Shown here piece after piece: positions 32,278-37,555 of a DNA stretch of 37,555 bases. The translations under genes were made by a program, and so were the position numbers. Numbering within the stretch: position 1 is the first letter of the stretch; each line of letters begins with the position of its first letter. This DNA is from Candidatus Zixiibacteriota bacterium (lineage in GTDB: Bacteria; Zixibacteria; MSB-5A5; DSPP01): the NCBI GenBank assembly GCA_022614805.1, contig JAKEHY010000012.1, positions 1 through 37,555 of the forward strand, in the 5' to 3' direction. Under the pieces are notes generated by a model. The model had not been told where the DNA came from. It was given only the letters and a program-made list of their open reading frames with translations, and made no database searches.

Positions 32278-34788
32278 GTGCTGAACCATAACGGGAAAGA
32301 CTGGCTGCACTACGGCTCGGCGGGGCTGGTATTTTTGGTCTCCTTTCTGGTCTTCAACTGGACCAAAGCCCCCACCATCTCCTTCTGGGACTGCGGCGAA
32401 TTTGTCGCCTGCGCCGCCATTTTGGGCATTCCCCACCCTCCCGGCGCGCCGCTCTACGTTTTAATCGGGCGGCTTTTCACTCTGCTCCCTGTCTCCGACG
32501 ACATTGCCGTGCGCGTCAATCTTGTTTCGGTGATTTCGTCGGCCTTCACCGCGATGGTCGGTTATCTAATCGTCCACCGGCTCGTTGGTTTCTGGACAAA
32601 AGAGAGGCCGGAATGGCCTTTCCGAATCTGGAAATACGTCGGCGGCATCTCCGCCGGACTGACAATGGCTTTTTCCCGCACCTTCTGGTCTTCCGCCGTG
32701 GAGGCGGAGGTGTACGGCCTGGCGATGCTTTTCACGCTCTTGATTCTTTACCTCGGCATCCTCTGGTGGCAGCGTCCCAGCGAGACGCGCGGAAATCAAT
32801 ATCTCATTCTGGCCGCCTATCTGGGAATACTCGGAACCGCTTTGCATATGACCGTTTTTCTGGCCCTGCCGCCGGTGATGTTTCTGGTTCTCTTCTCGGA
32901 TGAAGAGAAACGAAAAGACTGGCGCATCTGGGTCTCAGGCTTGGTCTTGCTTTTGGTGGTGGCCTCGCTCGATTTGTTTTTGCTTTCCTTGGCGGTGTGG
33001 ACTTTGATAACGGCGGGCGTGCTTTTGTCCAACCCGCGCTCCTTCGGCTGGCAGCTGCCGCTCGGGCTTTGTCTGGCAGCCGTTTTGGGATTTTCCTCCC
33101 AGCTTTTCATTCCGATACGGGCGGCCCAAAGCCCGCGCATCAACGAGAACGACCCGGATGACTGGCAAAGTTTCAAATATTTTCTCGAACGGAAGCAGTA
33201 CGGCCAGACCAATATGATAACAAGGGCGATGAAACGCCGCGGCCAATTGGAAAACCAGTTCGGCCGGTATCCGCGAATGGGTTTCTGGGGATTTTTTGAA
33301 AAGCAATACGGCCTTTCAAAGATTTTCATCCTTCCCTTGATTCTGGGACTTTTGGGTCTTTACGAGAGCTGGCGGAAGAGCCGCTCGCCGGGGGGGATGC
33401 TTGTCGTCACCGTCCTTTTGGGCACTGTCGGGTTGGTCTGGTATATGAACTTCGCCGACGGGACCAAACAGCACCCCGTAACGGGGGAGGATTACCTCGA
33501 AGTGCGCGACCGGGATTATTTCTGGACTCCCGGTTTTATCGCATTTGCGTTGTGCATCGGGCTGGGGCTGGCCGCGCTCGGTTATCGATTGACCGAGCGG
33601 ATCAAGGAAAGGAATCTATCCCGTCCCTTTTTGCTTGTTCCGTCGTCGGTGGCGCTGGCGGCGCTCTTTTTCCCATACTTTGGATTCGCCTCCAATTTTT
33701 CGGTAAACCAGCGCATCGACAACTACCTGCCCTACGACTACGCCCAAAATCTTTTATCCTCCTGTCAACCGAATGCCGTACTGTTCACCAACGGAGACAA
33801 CGACACTTTCCCCTTGTGGGCCTTGCAGGAGGCGTACGGCTTCCGGCGGGACGTGAAAAACATCAACTTGAGCCTGATCAACACCAGCTGGTACATCCTC
33901 CAAATGAAGCACCGATACGGCGTTCCCATCAGCCTCTCCGACAACGAGATTGCCCGCATCGGCCCCGATTTCGACCCTGCCACCGGCCGCATCGCCAAGC
34001 GGATACAGGATAAAATCATCGACAACGTTTTGGAAACCAACCAGTGGAAGCTGCCGGTGCATTTTTCGGTCACCTGCGCAACCGAAAGCCGGGTTTATCG
34101 CGGCCGCTCCGTCGACCCCTATTTGATTATGCGCGGGATGGTGTACGACGTGGTGCCGCAGGCGAACCCGGGCGGCGGCAGCCGGATAGACCTGGCCTCC
34201 AGCCGGAAGTTCTACGGGGAATCCTTCCAGTTCCGCGGCACGGCCGACCCCAAGGTCCGCAAGGATGAAAACGACTGGCGGATTGTACAAAATTACGTCT
34301 CCGCCTTTATGTTTTTGGCCGACACCCTGCGAAGGGCCGGCGATGCCGCCGGCGTGGAGCGGGTGATGCGCCGGGCCATCGCCATCGCCCCCCGGGAGAA
34401 TGCCGGCTACCAGTATTTCGCCCAATTTCTGATCGACCAAAACCGCCTGGCGGCGGCGGAGTCGCTCGTGGAGAGCGCTCCCCTGCCGGAAGTTTCCAAG
34501 GACAGCGTCCGATTTTACCTGGGGGCGGCCTACTTCCAAAAGGGGGATTTGAAGAAAGCGGAAGCGGTCTACCGGCAGGCCTACCAGCGGGACAAGGAAA
34601 AAAGCTTCCGCAACCTGGCCGGTTTTTATTACGAAACGAAGAATTATCCCGCCTTCGAGCGACTGGCCTCCGAATGGCTGGCCGATTTTCCTTCCAACCC
34701 GGAAGCCCCGGAAGTTCGCGCCTTTTTGGACCAGGTGCGCCGGCAGAACGCCGCCGACACGGCCCAAAAGCCCGCTCTGGCACACTAA
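32278..34788 (+). CDS. DUF2723 membrane protein (TMEM260/PMT-like) with C-terminal TPRs
   Basis: The 836-residue protein starts with a multi-helix membrane part carrying the DUF2723 signature FWDCGEFVACAAILG (Asp38, Glu41) and HPPGAPLYVLIGRLF (53-67). DUF2723 is related to GT-C glycosyltransferases; the animal homologue TMEM260 is a protein O-mannosyltransferase, so a lipid-linked sugar transfer outside the membrane is plausible. The central NGDNDTFPLWALQEAYGFRRD block is also typical. The last 200 residues look like TPR helices. The start is GTG at 32278; GAGAG upstream is a weak ribosome site. The family is widespread in Bacteroidota and relatives, which supports the FCB placement. Confidence 0.88.
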   Translation: MLNHNGKDWLHYGSAGLVFLVSFLVFNWTKAPTISFWDCGEFVACAAILGIPHPPGAPLYVLIGRLFTLLPVSDDIAVRVNLVSVISSAFTAMVGYLIVHRLVGFWTKERPEWPFRIWKYVGGISAGLTMAFSRTFWSSAVEAEVYGLAMLFTLLILYLGILWWQRPSETRGNQYLILAAYLGILGTALHMTVFLALPPVMFLVLFSDEEKRKDWRIWVSGLVLLLVVASLDLFLLSLAVWTLITAGVLLSNPRSFGWQLPLGLCLAAVLGFSSQLFIPIRAAQSPRINENDPDDWQSFKYFLERKQYGQTNMITRAMKRRGQLENQFGRYPRMGFWGFFEKQYGLSKIFILPLILGLLGLYESWRKSRSPGGMLVVTVLLGTVGLVWYMNFADGTKQHPVTGEDYLEVRDRDYFWTPGFIAFALCIGLGLAALGYRLTERIKERNLSRPFLLVPSSVALAALFFPYFGFASNFSVNQRIDNYLPYDYAQNLLSSCQPNAVLFTNGDNDTFPLWALQEAYGFRRDVKNINLSLINTSWYILQMKHRYGVPISLSDNEIARIGPDFDPATGRIAKRIQDKIIDNVLETNQWKLPVHFSVTCATESRVYRGRSVDPYLIMRGMVYDVVPQANPGGGSRIDLASSRKFYGESFQFRGTADPKVRKDENDWRIVQNYVSAFMFLADTLRRAGDAAGVERVMRRAIAIAPRENAGYQYFAQFLIDQNRLAAAESLVESAPLPEVSKDSVRFYLGAAYFQKGDLKKAEAVYRQAYQRDKEKSFRNLAGFYYETKNYPAFERLASEWLADFPSNPEAPEVRAFLDQVRRQNAADTAQKPALAH

Positions 34789-34831
34789 GTTTTTTCCGGA
34801 CAAAGGCTTAGTTTCCCGGCGTATAATTTGG

Positions 34832-34860
34832 TTGCCAAACGGGGCGGCTTTTGTTATCAT
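34832..34860 (+). promoter_or_regulatory. Strong sigma70-like promoter of rimP-nusA-infB
   Basis: TTGCCA (34832-34837), 17 bases, TATCAT (34855-34860): 5/6 matches in both boxes with ideal spacing, about 32 bases before the rimP ATG. A perfect TATAAT at 34822-34827 just upstream may belong to a second start site, but its -35 region is poor. Confidence 0.62.
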
Positions 34861-34864
34861 TTAA

Positions 34865-34878
34865 GGTTAGCTTTAACC
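34865..34878 (+). promoter_or_regulatory. Small inverted repeat in the rimP leader
   Basis: Arms GGTTA and TAACC flank GCTT right after the promoter, at or just past the expected transcription start. It may be an operator or a 5' hairpin; five-base arms can also arise by chance. Confidence 0.22.
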
Positions 34879-34891
34879 AGCAGGATAAATT

Positions 34892-35341
34892 ATGAACCTA
34901 AAGGAGCGAATCGAGCAGCCGGTGGCGGAAGTAGTGGAGAAGGAAGGTTTCGAGTTGGTGGAATTGGCGGTTTTGGACCGGGGGCATAAAACCCTCGTGC
35001 GGGTGTTTGCCGACCGGCCCGCCGGAGGGATTTCGGTGGAGGAGTGCGCCCGGCTTTCCCGCCGGCTTTCCGACCGGTTCGATTTGGAAAACCTGTTCGA
35101 ACGGAACTACGTTTTGGAAGTTTCCTCCCCTGGCCTGGACCGGTTTTTGACCTCCCGCCGCGATTTTCTACGAAAGGTGGGAAGGAATTTGCGAATCTGG
35201 TTCCGGAAGGAGGAGGGAACCGAGGAAGCGGCCGGGCGGCTTCTGGCGGTTTTGGAAGACGGCCTGCTTGTACAAACCGACCGGAACGGGGAACAAAAGT
35301 TTCCGTTCGACGCGTTGGTCAAGGGAAAGGAGATTCTTTAG
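34892..35341 (+). CDS. rimP: Ribosome maturation factor RimP
   Basis: The 149-residue protein matches RimP (YhbC/P15a), needed for 30S subunit maturation. Key segments are GFELVELAVLDRG, the helix ISVEECARLSRRLSDRFD and YVLEVSSPGLDRFL, the strongest family signature. AGGA lies six bases before the ATG. It heads the conserved rimP-nusA-infB order, here as the first gene behind its own promoter. Confidence 0.97.
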   Translation: MNLKERIEQPVAEVVEKEGFELVELAVLDRGHKTLVRVFADRPAGGISVEECARLSRRLSDRFDLENLFERNYVLEVSSPGLDRFLTSRRDFLRKVGRNLRIWFRKEEGTEEAAGRLLAVLEDGLLVQTDRNGEQKFPFDALVKGKEIL

Positions 35342-35347
35342 TTTTAA

Positions 35348-35365
35348 GCGCCGGAGTGCCGGCGC
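35348..35365 (+). other. GC-rich hairpin between rimP and nusA
   Basis: Arms GCGCCGG (35348-35354) and CCGGCGC (35359-35365) form a perfect seven-pair stem with loop AGTG. No T-run follows, so it is unlikely to be an efficient intrinsic terminator. It could be an attenuation or RNA-processing site. Confidence 0.4.
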
Positions 35366-35389
35366 GCCGGTCAAGCAAAGCGAGGATGA

Positions 35390-36952
35390 ATGGCTAAACG
35401 AGTAATGGAGAAAAACCGGGAGACCCAGTCCGGGGAAATTGCCGAAGCCCTTTCGGAAGTGGTGAAGGGGCGCAACGTGGAGGCGGACTACGTCCGCGAA
35501 ACCCTGGAGGCCGGGCTGCTCTCGGCGGTGAAGAAAAAGTACGGCCAGGCGGATAACGTCACAGTCAAAGTTGACCCCAAAAGCGGGCGGATTTCGATGA
35601 CCGCCCGGCGCAAGGTGGTGGAGGAGGTCGCCGATCCCGGGACGGAGATAACGCTGGAGGAACTGTCCGAAAAAGGGTTGAAGGGAAAACTGGGGGAAGA
35701 GGCGGACGTTCCCATTGATATTTCCGAATTCGGGCGCAACGCCATCGGGCTGGTCAAGCAGGTTTTGGTGCAGAAAGTGCGCGAGGCGGAACGGGAGCGG
35801 GTGTATGCCGAGTACATCGGCCGGGTGAACGAGGTGGTGGTGGGGAGCGTCCAGCAGATGGACAAAGGGAACGTCATCGTCAACCTCGGGCGGGCGGAAG
35901 GGGTGATTCCCCCCAAGGAGCAGATTCCGCGCGAGAAGTACCGCTTGGGGGAACGGATGCGCTGTCTGGTTTTGGACGTGCAGAAAGCGGCCAAGGGGCC
36001 GCCGGTCATCCTCTCCCGCGCCCATCCGGACCTCTTGCGCCGGCTTTTCGAGCTGGAGGTGCCGGAAATTTTTGAAAAAATCATCGAAATCAAGTCGGTG
36101 GCGCGGGAACCGGGTGAACGCTCGAAAATCGCGGTTTCCTCGGCCGACGAGCGCATCGACCCGGTGGGCGCCTGCGTCGGCATCCGGGGCATCCGGGTGC
36201 AATCCATCGTACGGGAGCTGGCGGGGGAACGGATAGACGTCATCGCCTGGTCCGCCAACCCGGAGGTGTACGTCACCCGGGCTTTGGCTCCTGCCAAGGT
36301 GTTTCACATCACCTCCAACGAGACGGAAAACGAGATGACCGTGGTGGTCTCGGACGACCAGCTTTCCCTGGCCATCGGCAAGCAAGGGCAAAACGCCCGC
36401 CTGGCGGCCAAGCTCACGGGCTGGAAAATAAACGTTCTGGCCGAATCGGAACACGAAGCCGAGCGGAAGCGCCGCCAGAAGGAACGGGTCCCGCTTTTCA
36501 GCCTGGAGGGAATTCCCGACGGGATGGCCAAGAAGCTGATGGAGCGGGGTTTTGAGACCGTCCAGCTTTTGGCTGCCGCCAACCCGGATGATTTGATGGA
36601 AATCGAGGGAATCGGCCCCAAAAAAGCGGAGAAACTGATCGCTTCGGCCAGGGAATTTCTCGAAGAGTTGAAAAAGCGACCGGCGGAGGGAGAAGAGGAA
36701 GAAGTTGAGGAAATTGAGGCGGAGGAAAAAGAGGAAGAAGAGGAAGAAAAACTGGATGCCGAGTCCGAGGAGATAGAGGAAGAGTCGGAGGAAGTTGAAG
36801 AAAGCGAGGGAGAGAAGGGGGAGAAGGAGGAGAAAGAAGAAGAGGAGGAAGAAGGAGAAGAAAAGGAGGAGAAAGAAGAAGAAGAGGAGGAAGAGAAAGA
36901 AGAAGAGAAAGAAGAAGAAAAGACGGGCTCCGATGAGGAGGAAGAAAGGTAG
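35390..36952 (+). CDS. nusA: Transcription termination/antitermination factor NusA with long acidic tail
   Basis: The 520-residue protein has the NusA N-terminal RNA polymerase-binding domain (about 10-130), S1 domain (about 144-205), KH1 (VGACVGIRGIRVQSIV, from 259) and KH2 (LAIGKQGQNARLAAKL, GxxG at 330-333), followed by a helix-hairpin-helix segment (EGIGPKKAEKLI). From residue 433 to the end comes an 88-residue tail with 60 Glu/Asp, broken mainly by Lys and Ser. E. coli NusA has two acidic-repeat domains there instead; a nearly pure glutamate tail is unusual. GCGAGGA precedes the ATG. The stop shares a base with the infB start. Confidence 0.96.
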   Translation: MAKRVMEKNRETQSGEIAEALSEVVKGRNVEADYVRETLEAGLLSAVKKKYGQADNVTVKVDPKSGRISMTARRKVVEEVADPGTEITLEELSEKGLKGKLGEEADVPIDISEFGRNAIGLVKQVLVQKVREAERERVYAEYIGRVNEVVVGSVQQMDKGNVIVNLGRAEGVIPPKEQIPREKYRLGERMRCLVLDVQKAAKGPPVILSRAHPDLLRRLFELEVPEIFEKIIEIKSVAREPGERSKIAVSSADERIDPVGACVGIRGIRVQSIVRELAGERIDVIAWSANPEVYVTRALAPAKVFHITSNETENEMTVVVSDDQLSLAIGKQGQNARLAAKLTGWKINVLAESEHEAERKRRQKERVPLFSLEGIPDGMAKKLMERGFETVQLLAAANPDDLMEIEGIGPKKAEKLIASAREFLEELKKRPAEGEEEEVEEIEAEEKEEEEEEKLDAESEEIEEESEEVEESEGEKGEKEEKEEEEEEGEEKEEKEEEEEEEKEEEKEEEKTGSDEEEER

Positions 36953-37555
36953 TGGCCAACCTTAGGATTTACCAGTTAGCCAAAGAAAACAACCTTTCCT
37001 CCGATGCGATGATGGCCATTCTGGCGGAGCTTGGTTATGCTCCCAAAAGCCACATGAGCCTCGCCACCGAGGGGATGATTGCCGCCGTTTCGGAGCGCTT
37101 CCGGAAAGAAAAGGAGGCCCTCAAGCAGAAGGAAGCGGAAAAGAAGCGCAAGCATGCCGAGTTCGAGAAAAAGGAGCGGGAAGCGGCGGTCGCGACCGTT
37201 CCCCCTTTGGCAACGGACATTGAAGAAGAGGTCGTTTTACCCAAGCTTGCCAAGGTTTTGGAGACTCCCCAAAAGGAAAAAATAAAACCCCGGCTGAAAG
37301 GGGGAAAGCCGGTCGACCGCCGGTCAGTGGAAGAAAGCTTCCGCAAAACGCTGGCGGATTTGGACAGCCAGCGTAAGGTCAGAAAGCATTACCGCCGGGA
37401 CGAGCGGGGAGAAGTCGCCGTCGAGGCGGAAAAGCTCATTCGCGTCAATGAGTTTATGACCGTCGCAGAACTGGCCCACGCGATGGAGCTTACCGCCGCC
37501 CAGGTTATCTCCAAATGCATGGAACTGGGGTTTTTCGCCACCATCAACCAGCGCC
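36952..37555 (+). CDS. infB: Translation initiation factor IF-2, N-terminal part (cut by window end)
   Basis: The frame begins GTG at 36952, overlapping the nusA stop by one base (TAGTG), and runs off the right edge after 201 codons. The start reads VANLRIYQLAKENNLSSDAM, the IF2_N module; then comes a charged Lys/Glu helix (about 46-72), and a second IF2_N-like module at EFMTVAELAHAMELTAAQVI, just before where the GTPase domain should follow. The GTPase domain lies outside the window. YlxR and the L7Ae-like gene that often sit between nusA and infB are absent. Confidence 0.95.
   Translation, partial: MANLRIYQLAKENNLSSDAMMAILAELGYAPKSHMSLATEGMIAAVSERFRKEKEALKQKEAEKKRKHAEFEKKEREAAVATVPPLATDIEEEVVLPKLAKVLETPQKEKIKPRLKGGKPVDRRSVEESFRKTLADLDSQRKVRKHYRRDERGEVAVEAEKLIRVNEFMTVAELAHAMELTAAQVISKCMELGFFATINQR

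Overview
The window is chromosomal DNA from a Gram-negative-type bacterium. Three things suggest an uncultured lineage of the FCB superphylum (Zixibacteria-like): a DUF2723 membrane protein, secreted propeller repeats with a dockerin-type calcium-binding tail, and a Ser/Thr kinase fused to a FlgO/TolB-like domain and TPRs. The lineage is an inference; there is no rRNA or tRNA here to test it. Shine-Dalgarno sites are used often but not always.

Layout. 1-99 is the right end of an IS3-like insertion sequence. 512-6053 (+) holds an MrfA/YprA-type DNA repair helicase and a membrane-anchored kinase. 6342-7727 (-) is an Mrp/ApbC iron-sulfur carrier with the N-MIP18 / P-loop / DUF971-C layout of plant HCF101. 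7898-8922 is an AT-richer two-helix membrane protein split by a one-base frameshift at a run of six G. 9104-10217 encodes a CDGSH iron-sulfur protein and a CADD-family protein, a possible self-sacrificing p-aminobenzoate synthase.

10762-25368 is a complete 14-gene nuoABCDEFGHIJKLMN operon for NADH:quinone oxidoreductase (complex I), behind a good sigma70-like promoter near 10527. The cluster, quinone and proton-channel residues I checked are present. Most nuo genes overlap or nearly touch; the larger gaps (C/D, E/F, F/G, K/L) carry dispersed repeats.

25379-29866 (-) encodes two related propeller proteins, one secreted with a dockerin-like tail and one lipoprotein. A 56-codon reading frame with a strong ribosome site lies upstream of the second. 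30266-32181 (+) is a two-gene unit: a DUF169 protein and a UroD-fold, MtaA-like methyltransferase with a zinc-site pattern and a very basic tail. 32278-34788 is the DUF2723/TPR membrane protein. 34892 to the right edge is rimP-nusA-infB, with a clear promoter and a NusA that ends in an 88-residue acidic tail.

The most unusual feature of the window is its intergenic DNA. Several palindromic and non-palindromic modules recur in most of the longer gaps and not in the recognised genes. No CRISPR array, tRNA, rRNA, prophage or classical intrinsic terminator was seen. I did not find a clearly new multi-gene system; the best leads are the CADD homologue, the frameshifted membrane protein, the DUF169/methyltransferase pair and the modular repeats.
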